Of a stretch of 64,000 bases of DNA, positions 8,370 to 23,300 are shown piece after piece. Position numbers and translations under genes: made by a program. This DNA is from Apilactobacillus nanyangensis (GTDB lineage Bacteria; Bacillota; Bacilli; Lactobacillales; Lactobacillaceae). The stretch lies in NCBI RefSeq assembly GCF_016861915.1, contig NZ_BOLX01000001.1, forward strand, positions 1 through 64,000, in the 5' to 3' direction. The notes below the pieces were generated by a model. The model was not told the origin of the DNA and did no database searches. It saw nothing but the letters and a program-made list of their open reading frames with translations. Numbering within the stretch: the stretch's first letter is position 1; every line of letters starts with the position of its first letter.

Positions 8370-11300
8370 ATGCAATACAACAAGAAAAAATTCAATAAAA
8401 TAAAAGATAAGAAAGTGATGAAGAAGGTCAAAAAGCAATGGGTCGTAATGTCATTGTCGACTTTTGCTACTGTGGGTGGATTAGCCTACACAATGAGCTT
8501 CAGTCATGTTGCCCACGCCGATACATCTTCAGATGCTTTGAAGGCGGTTACCCAAACTAGCTCAGCTTCAAGTAGTGGATCTGGATACCAACAAGTAGCA
8601 TCTAGCGCTACAAGTGTCAATTCTGATGTTAACGCATCATATGCTAACCAAAGTGCAGTAAGTTTGAGTGTCGATTCTAATGTTGCTGCTAACAAAGCGA
8701 TTGATTCTGATGCACAAGCTGGATTTAACAATGGACTTGGGGTGAACAGTGCCTACAATTCACAAGCTGCATCAAGCATTGCATCAAGTATTGCAGCTAG
8801 CCAAGCATCTGCTCAATCATCAGGAAATTCAACGCAAGCATCAAGCTCAGCCCAATCGTCTGGTTCAACTCAATCTTCAGGAAGTAGTTCATCATCAAGT
8901 CAACCAATTTCTAGTTATAGCTCTGATTACACTAACGCATCAAGCCAAGCTGCAGCTTACAAGGCGGTAATTGATCGCGCTGGTTCAGATGCGTTTGCTG
9001 GAAACGGAAACCAAGTTTCTACTATCTCTGATGTAAACGAACAAAACTACTACAATGCTGCTTATAACGGTGCAATGAGAGCACTAGCGGCTTATAACTT
9101 GTTGACACATGATCAAGGAACTGGTACCCAGGATTATACTTCTTACCAACAAAATGTAAGTTCTAGTCAAAAACCTAACGATGCTTACAACTCAGCTATT
9201 GCCTATGAACAACAATTGTTAGCTAAGTTCAACGGTAAAAACAATACAACTGTTAAGCTAAATCAAAACGGTCAAATTACAATCCCTAGCCAAAATGATA
9301 GTTCAATAACTTCATTTAATACTTACACTCCTAATTCCGCTTTGTACCTTACTTATCAATATGGTGTTAACTACTTCTTAACTCAACAAGGAATTAAGGA
9401 TGCTAAGGCCGGTAAGTGGACTGGAATTAGTAAGAATCAAGGGCTAGTCTACGATGCTAACCACCAATTAAGTTTCCCTGCCGATAATTACACCCCAAGT
9501 GCTGATTCAACCAATGCGTATGATCAGGCTTATTTGGGTGCGCAACAAGCGATGAATGACCAATGGGACCCAGTCTATGACACCATTAATGGTGGTGGAG
9601 ATGGAACTAACTGGCACTATGTATTAGATCTTGAAAAAAATGCCAATAACCTTAACTATATTGGCGGAACTAGTTACTACCGTGCCGGATACGACAGTGT
9701 TGCCCAAGAAATCTATAGTGGTAAGACAGCGTTTGTTCACAACTCATGGCAATTCCAACGTGCATTGGCCGGAAACTACTATCCTAACTGGAAACTAAGT
9801 GACATTGTTAACGGTAAATGGTCCGGTTATTCTGCATATAACGATGCCTGGGGGAAGACCGTTAATGCAACCAACGTTAAGTTAGTTAATGATATTGACT
9901 TCCAAGGTGCGCCATACACTGAATACTGGCCAACAATGTATCATCTACAAACATTAGTCGTTGATGGACAAAATCACCAAGCTGACTTCCACGGATGTTT
10001 GGATCAATTCTATGCTGATGCTGGAGTTACCCCAAAATTGATCATTCAAAACTTCCAAGCAGCATATTCATACAACTACTACGGTTTCTTGAAGATTAAC
10101 CAACCTGGTACCGTTATTTACAACAACGTTAACTACGTCGGAGCACAAATGCTTTCTGACTTTCCAGCCGGGGGTAACGATATTCGTTTCATCGGAAATA
10201 TCAACGAAATTAATGTTTCAAGTTACCAAACTTCATTGAATACCGGGGTCCATCCAACAGAAGGTAACGGTAACCAAGAAAACATGGAAATCCAAAACCT
10301 TCTATTATATCCAGGTACTCACTACTTCGGAACAGTTGCTCCTGATTATGGTAATAACGTAATCAAACTATCTGGTAGTTTAACCATGAATGATGGCTCA
10401 CAAATGACATTGGTTCCTCGTGGGAACGGTGGTTATTACGCTCGTAATGGATCTAACTACGGAATCGTGGTTACCAACGGTGCTAACTTAAACATTAATA
10501 AGGGAGCAACTCTACAAGTCATTCCTGATAAGTGGAATGGTAGTGGCACTTTTGCCAATGGTATCTATACATACGGAAACGTTAACGTTAACGGTGGGAC
10601 TTTAGATATCGAAACTAATGCTCCTAGTTACTTTTACAATGCTGCTATGTATGTTGACCAAACAGGTCAAGTTAACATTTCTAATGGTGGTTTGGTAAAG
10701 GTTCAATCACAAAACCTTGGTAACACATCTACTGGAAGCTACGGTATTTTGTATAACAACAACGGTCAAATTAACGTTAACAACCTTGGTAACTTGAACG
10801 TTAGCGCTGATGGTTCAGGACAAGTTAACTTGATTGCCGGTCCGCTTAGCATCACTAACCCTGGTCAAAACAACATCACTTTGGACTTAACAGGTAACTC
10901 TAATGCCCAAAGTACATTGTCCAACAACAAAATTGATGCGTACACCTCATTAGTTACTTACGGTAACCGTTCTGGTGCAGGTAACCTAAGTACAACTCTA
11001 TACCCAAGCCAAATTCTTTACAGTTTCCATTTAAACAACAACAAGAATAGTTATGTTGATGCATCCGCCAACCCTGGTAGTTTCACACAAGGTACACCTA
11101 ATTACCTTCAAATTGCTACCGTTCCAGCGGTTTATTTCGTCGGACCTATGACTCCTGTGAAGAACCAAGATGGAACTTATTCACTTACTGGTTATGCCCA
11201 AGTCGGTGGTCATAAAGAAAACGACAACGAACCAATCTATATCCAAGCCGGATACGGAACTAATAATTCATACACTGGATTAACATATCTTCCTGGAAAC

Positions 11301-14300
11301 ATTAGAAATAAAACTACCAGCAAAGATACGAATGTATATAGTCAAACGATGGACGTTCCAAGTAATTACAACTACGAAATCATGAAGTACACCGTTCAAA
11401 TGCCAAGGGACTATGATCCAACTAAGAATCCATATGTTGGAATCTTACTTCGTTATGGTGTTGACGGTATTGATACCACTGCTCAAGTGCAAACTGGTCA
11501 ATATGTATCATCTCAACATCGTTACGATTTGGACAAGAATGGGAACTTGATTGATGTTGGTCAACAAGTAATTACTTCTGGTAACTACAATGACATTAAC
11601 AATGGGGTTGGTGACGCCTTAACCGACGTTTCTAACGGTAATAATAATCAACAAAACATTAACCAATACAAGATTAATCCTAACTATACTAGTGGTTATA
11701 ACAGTGTTGTAGCAGGTTACAATGCCTTTAACAACGGTGCGCCGGATCCAACAACTAACCCAGCGTCAATGCCTAAGGACACTGCGTCAAACACTACCAA
11801 TCAAAGTAGCAATAACGTTGTTAATGATCCAGCTGCATACATTCAAGGTTACAACCAAGCCAGAGCTGATGCTGCCGGAACTCAAAAAGGGATTAATGAC
11901 TTCATTAACGGGAATGCTCAAACAACTAACCCTAATGCAACCACTCAATATAACAACAACTACAACAATGCATACTACAATGCCCTTCAAGGATACAATG
12001 ATAAGGGTAACGGAGTTGTGTCTCCACTATCACAAAGTGTGTCATATTTACAAGGATTTAACGCACGTCAAAACTTTACTGACGGTCAAAACGCTGCATA
12101 CAGTAATACTGTAGATACAAATCGTGAACAAAATGACCCAGCTTACGCGGTAGGTGTAAGTGCTTTTAATGATGCAAAGAACCAAGTATTGACAGGTTCA
12201 CATACAGCGTCAGGTCAAGGTCAAATCTACACAGATGCATATAACCAAGCGCTACAAAACTTAACTAACAATTATAATGATGGTTCTAATGCATTCTTGA
12301 ACAATGGTACTAATAACACTAATGAAAACTCACCAGTAGCAACTCAAGTTGCTAGTCAAGGTTACCAAGATGCATTGGATGGATATAATGGCGTAACTAA
12401 CCATAATAACCAAAATCTACCAGGATATATTTTGGGACAATCCATTAAGTCAGGGGTTACTGACTTATTAAATGGTAATGCAGATAATGCTAACCAAAGT
12501 AGTAACCAAGCCGGTTATGAAAAGGGTTATCAAGATGCTTTATCAGCATTTACCAGTGGAGTTACCAGCGGTAATACCACATCGTCAGATAATCAAACTA
12601 ATGCATACAAAGATGGATTAGCAGCAGCTGCAAATGCAAATCAAGCAATTTCTAAAGCTGAGGCTGATTTAGAAAGTGGTAATTTTGGCCAACTAGGCAA
12701 TGATGACGTTAACGATTCATCAGCTTACAAGACGGCTTACAATGCATACAAACAAGCATATGACGACATTAAGAATGGTCGCGCTAACAGTTCCGCTAAC
12801 CAATCTGCGATTTATCAAGTTGTTTACAATAACGCCTTTAACAAGATTCAATCACAATACAATAAAGGTGTGTCTGACTTCTTGAAGAATAGTCAAGATA
12901 CAAGTAACAAGACCTTTGGATATACACAGGCTTATTCAGATGCGCAAAAAGCCTATAACGATTTTAATGACAGATTTAGTAAAAATGGTAATAAAATAGA
13001 TGGAATTAACAAAATCAATTCAAATAGTCCATCTAACGCATATCAACAAGCGTTTAACGCTCTATTGGATGCCAAACGTGGTGCCAGTGACGCTAAGAGC
13101 CAACTAAGTAATAACTACAATCGTCCAGCGAACTCAACCAATCCTGATTACATGGAAGGGTATAACGGTGTTCGTGCAGCTTATGCCGACGCATCATTGA
13201 ATACACCTTCTACTGATTTAACCGGTAAGAGTCGTGAATATGTAGATGCATATAATGATGAAAAGAATGAAGCTAGTGCTATTTACAGCACAGCCAGTCA
13301 AGAATTTTTGACTGGCAAGACCTCACCAACCAGCCAAGAACCGATTGCTAATCAGGCGTTCCAAGATACTAGTTATGGTTACCAAACTGGTTTATCAACT
13401 ATTGACGAAAGCCAATTAACTCCTGCTCAAAGAAATAATAAAGGATTTATGGCTGGATTTAATGCTGCCCAATCAATTGCAGCTGGATATAAGAAATCAG
13501 CAGACGCGGGTGCGGCAAACAACTACGCTGACAAGAGTTATGAAGATGCTTCAACAAATCTAGATCATCAATCTGAAGAATATCAAGTATATGAAGCGTA
13601 TAAGGGTGCTAGAGACGGATTTAATAACAAGTCACAGGCAGGGGATTCAAACTTGGCTTACAAGCAATCCTACCAAAAGGCACTAGCGCAAGCACATGCA
13701 CAATATGAACAAGGCGCGAAGGATTATTTGAAGGGACTTACAAAACAACAAGCTACTGATAGTCAATACAGCGCTGGATATGATAATGCCAAGACCGGAT
13801 TTGCAAGATTTATTGATGATTATAATAGTATAGGTAATGATCCAAAGAAATTAAACAATCCAACTCCTTTACCCCTTTGGAGTGCTAATCATCCTGGTTA
13901 CAAAGATGGTTTCGAAGCAGCTAGAAGTGCATATTCATACCTATACGGAAACACACTAAGTGATTTGAATTCTGATGATGCAGCTTCAATTGGTTATAAC
14001 CAAGCATCTCAAGGTTACAATGCTGCGATTAGTGATCCAAACGCCAATTCTGAGATTTCTTCTGATGATTTTAGTGCCGCATATAAGTTGGGTTACAACA
14101 ATGTTATTACTCAAGTTATTCAAGGTTACAATGCTGCGATTAGTGATCAAACTAAGGAATCAGATAACAATTCTGTAAGACCCAACGATCCCAATTATGA
14201 CCAAGCCCAATCTTACTTGGGTGCGGTAGCTGGAATTAGAGCAGCTCAAGATGCCACTCAACCAAGTACAGCTGATTCTTCATACCCACTTTCTTACCAA

Positions 14301-17300
14301 AAATCTTATGCTAAGGCATATCAATTATGGAAGAACAATTTGACTACGGGGGCTAATTCATTTGTAAATGGAGAAGCTAACGGCAATAGTTCATTTAATG
14401 GACAAGGAACAAACGCAGGTAAGCAAGCGGATAGGACGGCCTTGAACGCTGGTTATAGTAGCGCATTGAAAGGTTTTAAAGATGCTGTTAAGGGTGCCGG
14501 TAAAAATGAACCAACTAACTCAACACTAAGTTCTGCTTATGATACCGGATATAACGCTTACCAGGATGCATTAGCTGGAATTAATGCCGCTAAGCAATCT
14601 AACTCCACAGATAAGATAAATGTTGGTAATCCAACCCCTGATCAAGCATTTGTAGATGGATATAATGCATATATTCAAGCTAAATCTGATGTGCCAAGTA
14701 ATAAAAACGTAAATGACAGTTCTGCGGATGCTATGTATCAAACTTTATATCCTGTATTAAATCAACAGCTAGCTACTTCTTATCGAAGTGGTAGAGATGC
14801 TTATTTAAATGGATATGATGTGAACGCTACTACTAGTAGCAGTGATCCTTTATTCGTCCAAGGATTTAACGACGCTAAACTAGGTGTTTCAGATGCGGTG
14901 AATGGTAATAGTAAGACTTCTAACAATGTTGCTTACACCTCCGCATATGGACAATTCAAGTTAACAAGCTCATCTCAAGGTTACGTAAACGGGTATAACT
15001 TAGCCAAAACTACAACATCTAATTCAACATTGACCGACCAAATCGGTGTTGATGCCTTTAAAGGTGCAGGTGCGGGTTATACTGCAAGTTGGTCAAATGC
15101 ACCATATCAAATTGATAGTACCCAATCATTGTCATACAACATTGCATTCCAACAAGCTTATGCTGAAGGACAAAGATTGCATGAACAAGGTGCTAATGAG
15201 TATCTTAGTGGTAAATCTGTTGCTTCAAGTAGTTCAAATGGATATCCAATTCAAGCTGAAAATGATGGTTTTACATCTGCAAAGAATGGATACCAATTTG
15301 GCCTAACTGGTGCAAAACCAAGTGACGATCAAATGAAAAACCCATCATTTATGATGGGTTATAATGCTGCGGTTGTTTCGATGGGAGCATTAAATGGACT
15401 TGATAAAAATACAGCAAAATCTAAAGTCATTAACACTGATGGTGCATATAGTGATGCAAATAGTAATCTTGAAGATTATTACAATAAGACAAAAACAGGA
15501 TTTACCTATGGAACCAGCAATACACTAACAGATACAAGTAAATCTTATTCACCATCATATTTAACTGGGTACTATGCTGCTCGAGGAACTTCAGATTTTA
15601 CAAGTAATAAACAAAATACCACTCAAAGTAATTTCTTTAATAACCTAAATGATGCGACATCAGTTCAAATTGCCTACAATACTGGATACAACCAGGCTGT
15701 TAATGGTTTCAACGAAGCCGTTAACGGGGGTAGCTTAAATTCACCTACATTATCTGAACAAGCTGGATTTAACTCATACAGTACTAGTAGTCTTAAATCA
15801 CAAATAGATAGTTTTGCTAATCAAGCTAGAACCGATTTCTCAGGTTCCCCAGCAATGAACTTGGCTAATGCTAATCCAGCTAAAAACAATACTTCGGGGT
15901 TGCAATTAATTACTGCATATACAAATGCCTACACTAATGCTGAAACAGCATATGTAAACGGGGTTAATGCATACTTGAATGGAACGAATGTCAATGCAAC
16001 GGCTACACAGCACCTGGTTAACGGATATGATTTCTATTACCAAGGTTTTATGGATGCTAAGAACGCATACACTCAAACACTAACATCTGGAAGCAATAAT
16101 TCAGCAAGCAATACCTCTGGAAGCAATAATTCAGCAAGCAATACCTCTGGAAGCAATAATTCTGGAAGTAATAACTCTGGAAATAACAACAATACTTCTA
16201 ACACATCAGCAGTTAACACTACGTTGGCTTCCCTAATTCAAAGAGTAATCAATACGAGTGCGTCATCATCAACTCAAATTCAATTACCAGCAAGTAATAA
16301 TGATGGTAATAATTTAGGATATAACCAAGCCAATGGTTTGATTAATGCATTTAAAGATTTGAAGACTAGTGGAACACTGGTTCCTCAAAGTAGTAGTGAT
16401 GTTAACTACCAAACAGCTGCTACAGCAATGTTACAAGCTCAATCTGACTTGTTGACTAAGTCTAATACAGACTTAACAAACAAGGGATTGCTATACAACA
16501 ATGCTTACAGATTGGTATACCAATACTCACAAGATGAATACACTAACGGTCAAAATAGTGTATTGCTATCCACTCCGCTAGATAACGATGGATTTGCTAT
16601 TCAAGGGGCAAGTAATACCAGATCTGGTTTCGTCGATGCATTAAGTGGCTTGAATAAAATTAATGGTGATAATCCTCAATACTCAGCTGGTTATGATGCT
16701 GCTCAAACAATTAAGCAGGCATACGCTGATACAATGAATGATCCAACTCAAACTAAAAATTACAAGAATAGCGATGGATCAAATGACGATAATTCTAATA
16801 ACGTTGAAGCAGCAGTTAAGCTTGCTTTAGCAGACTTTAAGAATAATTCCACTAGATCTAATCAAGATCCCGCTATTTCAGCTAAATACGCAGCAGCAGC
16901 ATATAATGCAGCGATGTCATCCATTCAAGATGCTGCGTTAAATGGTATGAGTAATTACCTATTCAATCAACGTAAACTAGATAAGACATTCACTACTGTT
17001 GAACAAGAAGGTTTCGACGGTGGATATCAAGATGCTCAAACTGGATTTGCGCTAGGATTAGATTCAAAAGCAACACTGGATACAACTAAGAGCCAATACT
17101 ACCAAAATGGTTTCAATGAAGCTCGTCACGTTCTACAAGCCGTACAAGATGCGACTGTTGATGGTCCTCAAGGAATTAATAGTCCTAAGGTGATTGAAAC
17201 TGCTTACCAAGAAGCTTACCAAGCTACTTTGGATGCTCAAAATGCCATCAAGAATGGTAGCAATACTGATACTGTGACTGATTCGGACTCTAACAATCCA

Positions 17301-20300
17301 CATGATAATGTTTATAAAGAAGCTTACAAGTTGGCTTTCGACGGTAACCAATCATCATACATGAGTGGGGCTAAGCTATTTGCTCAAAGCAAGAATTCTC
17401 CTAACAAACTTGATATGCAAACTAGTGGTTATAACAAAGCTAATGATGGTTACCACCTAGCTCAACAATATTTCGCTTCATTGGATAGTTCCTTATCAAT
17501 TAATCAAAAGATTGATGAATTAAATAATCAATTTAATGGTTTACCTGATATTGTGAAGACTAACAAAGCATATGCTGTTGGTTACCAATCATACATTGGT
17601 TCACTTAAGGGATATCAAGCAGCAATTGATAATGCCAATAATAGTGACGAAAAGAATAAATATGCAGCCACAGATAATGGTGATGAAGTCAGCTATGCAG
17701 AGACTCTAAGAGAAGGTGCTGCCTATAACGGTGCCGTTGATGCATTTAATGACTACATGGCACATGATGTAGCCAATAGTCCAAAACACAATGAGGACCC
17801 AACATACGCTGCCGCATACACCAAAGCAGCAACAGATGTTGCTAATAAGGTCCAAAGTGGGGCAGATTCATTCTTATCAAACGCTAATTACATTATTAAC
17901 GCAAACCCACAAGGTATCTTTGACCAAGCACAAGCTAAGGGAGCAACCGATGCTTCAAACGGATTTAAAGCTGCTCAAACCCTTAGTCAAACAGATTTAT
18001 CTGCTAAGTCTAAGGCATTCCAAGCTGGATATAACGCTAAGACCCAAGCATTGAATGGATTGGCCGCTTCTAGCGGTAACAATAGACCAACTGATCCAAC
18101 TGCCCAAGTGGCATATGATGCTGCAAGAGATGCTAGAGCGGCATTGACTAACAATTCCGTTATTACTGATTTCTCAAACAAGAGTGAAGTCTACAAATTC
18201 ATCTATGAAAGTGTAGTATCGGATTATCAAAAGGGTATGAACAAGTTCAAGGCCGCTGATAATTCTGCCAATGATTCAGACGCAGCGACTGGATACAGTG
18301 ATGAAAGTGATGGTTACGCTGCTGGACTTGCTGCTAATGGTGACGTCGATCTAAGAAACAAGAGCGTTGGTTACATCGACGGTTTCAACCTTGGAAAGGC
18401 TTCTGCAACTGCTTATCAAGCATCTCAAGGTACCCAAACTGACGCTAACTCAAACAACCAATACACAGCAGATACTAATGGTGTATCCGCGTTTGACGGT
18501 GCACAAGACGGTTACAAGGATGCAATTAGTGATAAACCATCTCGCACAACATCAAGAGCTGCTAATGAAGCTAGTCAAAAGGCATATAGCGATGCCTATG
18601 ACAAGGCTTACCAAACAGCTAGAAATAAGATGCAATCAGGAATTAATGCATTTACTAACTATGATGGTAGTGATGATTTAGACGGCAATGGTGATGCTAA
18701 CAACACCAACAAACCAACATCAGCAGTTCTTCTAGAACAAGCAGCTATTGATAAGGGTTACTTGGATGCTAAAGCTGGTTACAAAGATGCTTTGAACTAT
18801 GTAAAGGATCATCCAAATGATTCATCTAACGATAACACTGGTAAGATTAGTCAATCTAGTCAAGCTTATGATAATGGTTATCAATTAGGATTGGATGTAG
18901 CTCGTTCACTTGAATACACTAGAAGTCATGCAAATGTATTGCAAGATACTTCTGCAACCGATCCAAATGCATCAACAGACCAAGCTAGATCAGCTTTCAA
19001 TGGTGCTGTTAAGGGATTTGCTGATGGACAAGATACTGCCACTCAACATATCCTAGATTCAAATCAATCCGGTGCTTACAAGAAGGCATACACAATTGCT
19101 AGTGTTGAAGCTAGTCAACAATATGAACAAGGTAAGCAAAAATTCCTAACTGGTGTCTTGAATGACCATTCTAAAGATGACACTAATGTCGACGATGTAG
19201 CTTATAACCGTGGTTACAACGAAACTTCAGATGGTTACACTGATGGAATGAAGATTCCACAAGTTCAAAGAGGTAATTCAACTGGTTATGTAGCTGGTTA
19301 CAACAAGGGAACTGCAATTGCTAATAGTTTCCAAAGCGCTCAAGAAGGTAACAGTGAATACACTGGTGAAGACAAGAGTACTGGGGCATTTAGTCCACAA
19401 GAAACTTTTGATGCCGCTAAGGCTGGTTTTGAAGATGCTCAAGCACTAAACGAACCAAACGCAAATAGTGATAAGACTATTTCTTATCAAAATGCATACA
19501 ACCTTGCTTACAACGAATACAAGGATGCGATTGCTAAGGGTTCTCAACAATACCTTGATGGAAATGGTAGTGGAACTACTGATTCTAACAACTTTGTAGA
19601 CAAAGCAACTGCTCGTGGTTTTGCAATTACTAACGCTGGATTCAACGATGGCTACACTAGTGCCAACAACAATTCACCACATACACCAACTAACTACACG
19701 GATGCAACATACACTCGTGGATACAATGCTGGTACAGGTGCAAGTGCGTTTGTATATGCAAAACAATACGATAGTACTAATGCAAATCAAAGTACTGGAT
19801 ATCAAGAAGCTAGTGATGGATTTAACTTCGCCGCTTCCGGTAACGATGAAAGTCAAATTCCTGCTGATAAACGCGGACAAGCTGCGTTCATGAAGGGATT
19901 CGATGTATATACTCAATACAAGCGTGGGATTGAAGATGGTTCTATCAAGGATGGAACCAAACAATCAAATGACGAGGATTACGGGGATGCTTACCGAGCA
20001 ACTCAATCTGCTCGTCAAAACTTCTTCCATTATTCAACGGTGGATAATAGTGGTAAAACACCAATCTATCAATCTATCTACTCCGTTAAAGCTAAGGACT
20101 TCTTGAAACAATACGAAGCCGGTAAGAATGCTTACCTATCAGGAAGCACTAATGAAGGAACAGACATCCATGCTCAAGGTTACCAAGATGCTGTCAACGG
20201 ATTCAGCGATGGATTTGGTAGTAAAGGTAATCCACAAACCCAAGATAAAGATAATATAGGCTATACAGAATCCTATAAAGCTGGTCAATCAGCATACAAG

Positions 20301-23300
20301 GGATACCTTGCTGCTTTAGCTGATAAGACCAACAACACCAGCGGTGATTCATCATCTTATGCAACCGATGGATTTAACGGTGCTGTTCAAGCATTAACCG
20401 ATGGATTTAACATCAATAATCCAGGACTTCCAAGCGGAATGTCAGTTTCAATGCAAAATGGTTACAATGCCATGATTCAACAAGCTCAACAAGCGGTTGA
20501 AGATGGATTGAACTCATTTGCCCAATCACTTCCAAATGCTCATTCAATAACTACTGGTAGTGGTAATAGTCTAGATAAATTACAAAAGGCTGCTTATGAC
20601 ACTACTAAGGATGGCTATGAAGCAGGATTGGCTGGTAACTTTGATCAAACAATGAGCAATAATAAAGCTTATGTACAAGGTTATAACTTGGGTAAGGGTG
20701 CTAATGAATTCTTGAATGGCAAACCTAAGAGTGATAGTGACCTTGATGACAGTGTTGAAAGTCAAGGATACAAGGATGCTAAATCTGGTTACGATGCTGC
20801 CATTAATAGTAATGGTGATGTGGTTCCAGTAACATCATTGACTCCACAACAACAAGCCGATAAGGTCTTCATGGCTGGATACACTGCCCACGTTAATGCT
20901 CATAATGCTGCTATTGGCACATATAATGAACAAACTAACGTCGAAACTGACCAATATTCACAATACGGTGCAAATGCCGTTAGGGATGCATTAACAGATG
21001 CTACAACTACTGGTAGACGTGATGTAACAGGTCAACCAAAGGCTTATCAAGATGCATACAATGAATACTTCGCTAAGATTTACGGTAACTTTGACGACAT
21101 CAAGGACAGCGTTAACAACGCCAACTCTGGTAATAGTAACGTTGACATGAGTCACGAAAGCAATGTTTCTGGTGACTACTTCAATGCTATTAAGCAATAT
21201 CTAAACAAGAACACTTCATCATTGCCAAAGAACGTTGCAACTGATAAAGGAATTGAAGATGCAACCCAAGGATTCATGAATGGTATTTCTAACTCACCAG
21301 AAAACCTTCCATATGCCGGATACACACCTGCATACAATGTTGGTTTGAAGTTGAGTGCTGGATTCTTGGCAGCCAAGAGGGATGTCACAAAGAACACTGC
21401 GGATACTTCTAACTCTGACGAAACTACCAAAGATGATATTAATCAATCTTACGATGGTGCAGTTGCTGGTTACAAAGCAGCATTAAATGGTGGTAAATCT
21501 TCTGATGATAATCCAAATGATTCACTTCCATACAGTGCTTCATACAACGTTGCTTACGGTATCGCTCGTCAAAAACTATTAGAAGGTCAAAACGACTTCT
21601 TAACATCCGCTGGAACTAACCAACCAAGTGATTCTAATAAGATGGAAGAATCAAGTTATAACTTTGGTTATAACCAAACTCGTGATGGTTATAAAGATGC
21701 GATCGATGGTAAGTCACAAGCTTCAAACCCATCAGCATCTTACTTAGCTGGATATAATGCTGCCACTAACGCTAAGAGTGGTCGTGATGACGCTAATGCT
21801 GGTAGATCACCACAACAAACCAACAACGCTCAATACATGGCTGGATACAATGCTACTATTGCCGCAAGACACGATGCGGTTATGACTAATAACCAACCAA
21901 CTGATGTAACAAATCAACCATTGGTATATCAAGATGTATACAACGATGAATATGCTAAGGATAACAAGGCATACATCGATGGTTACAACAACTACGTTGC
22001 AAATGGTAACAAGGTATCTGATGGTAGTTTCCAACAAATGGGTTACGAGGATACTCAAAATGGTTACGCTGATGGTTTGAAAGACAATGACGAAGCTAGT
22101 TCTAACTATGGATACAAGCAAGGATATGAAATGGGTAAAGCATTTAAGGATGCATACAAGACTGCCTACAACGATCCAACTCAAATCCATACTAACCAAT
22201 ATTCTGGTTCTGACGATGCAGTGAATACCTATGATGCTGCGGTCCAAGCATTTAAACAGGTTAGCTCTGAAAAGGCTCCTGCCGATGTTAGTCAACAATC
22301 TGAAGCTTACCAACGTGCATACAAGACTGCATATGATCAATCAATTGCAGAAATGAATGCCGGAAGTCAACGTTTCATCAATGGATTGTCAAACGAACAT
22401 TCAGATGGTACCAATGCTGATGACCGTGCTTACAACCAAGGTTATGTAAATACTCAATCTGGTTATCAAGATGGATTCGCAGCTAAGTCGGTTAACGATT
22501 TAACTGATGCCAACAAGGCTAGCGCAACCTACATGATTGGATACAACATCGGTAAGGGTGCTCAAGACTTTGTCGAAGGTGTTGGTAAGGGTACAGCAAC
22601 TGTGACTGCTACCAACATTCCAATTGATAACCCACAAGGTAATTACGATGCTGGTTATCAACAAGCACAAACAGGTTACGAACAACGCAAGAACGGTGTT
22701 ACTCGTGATCAATTGACACAAGCCCAATTGAACAATCCATCATTTATGAGTGGTTTCAATATGGCTGATGAAATCCAACAAGGAATTCAAGATGCAATCA
22801 CTAATCCAACAAGTAGTTTCAATTCAAATAGTCCACATGACCGTGCATACAAAGCGGTATTGGATGCATTGAATGACTTCAAGCAAGGAAAATGTAGTGA
22901 TGTATCACAACAACCAGCTGCATATGCAGATGCTTACAATGATGTTTATGCACAAATCGTGGCCCAAGCTAATAATGGTAGTCAAAAATACCTAAATGGT
23001 GGACAAAACGATAAGAAACAAAGTCAAAACATCCTAGATCAAGCATATACATTTGGTTACAATAATTCTCAATCCGGTTCTGAAGCTGTATACAATGCTG
23101 CTAATAATGGTAAGTTACCAAGTGCTAATGATTTATCTGATGCACAAAGAAACAATGCTTCATTCATGACTGGTTTCAACAACGCTAATGGTGCGGTTGC
23201 ATTCGATAACAATAGCTATGCAACTGATAACAACACCGATTATCAAGCTGGTTACGCTGATGCTGCCAAGGGTTACGATGTTGGTATGTCAGGTGTTACT

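Noticed and set aside
21807-22340. 177-codon minus-strand open frame opposite giant 1
   Set aside because: It arises from the repetitive codon composition (reverse of Asn/Asp/Gln/Tyr codons giving Ile/Val/Leu/Cys) and has no ribosome binding site. The many similar frames in giants 1-3 are rejected for the same reason.
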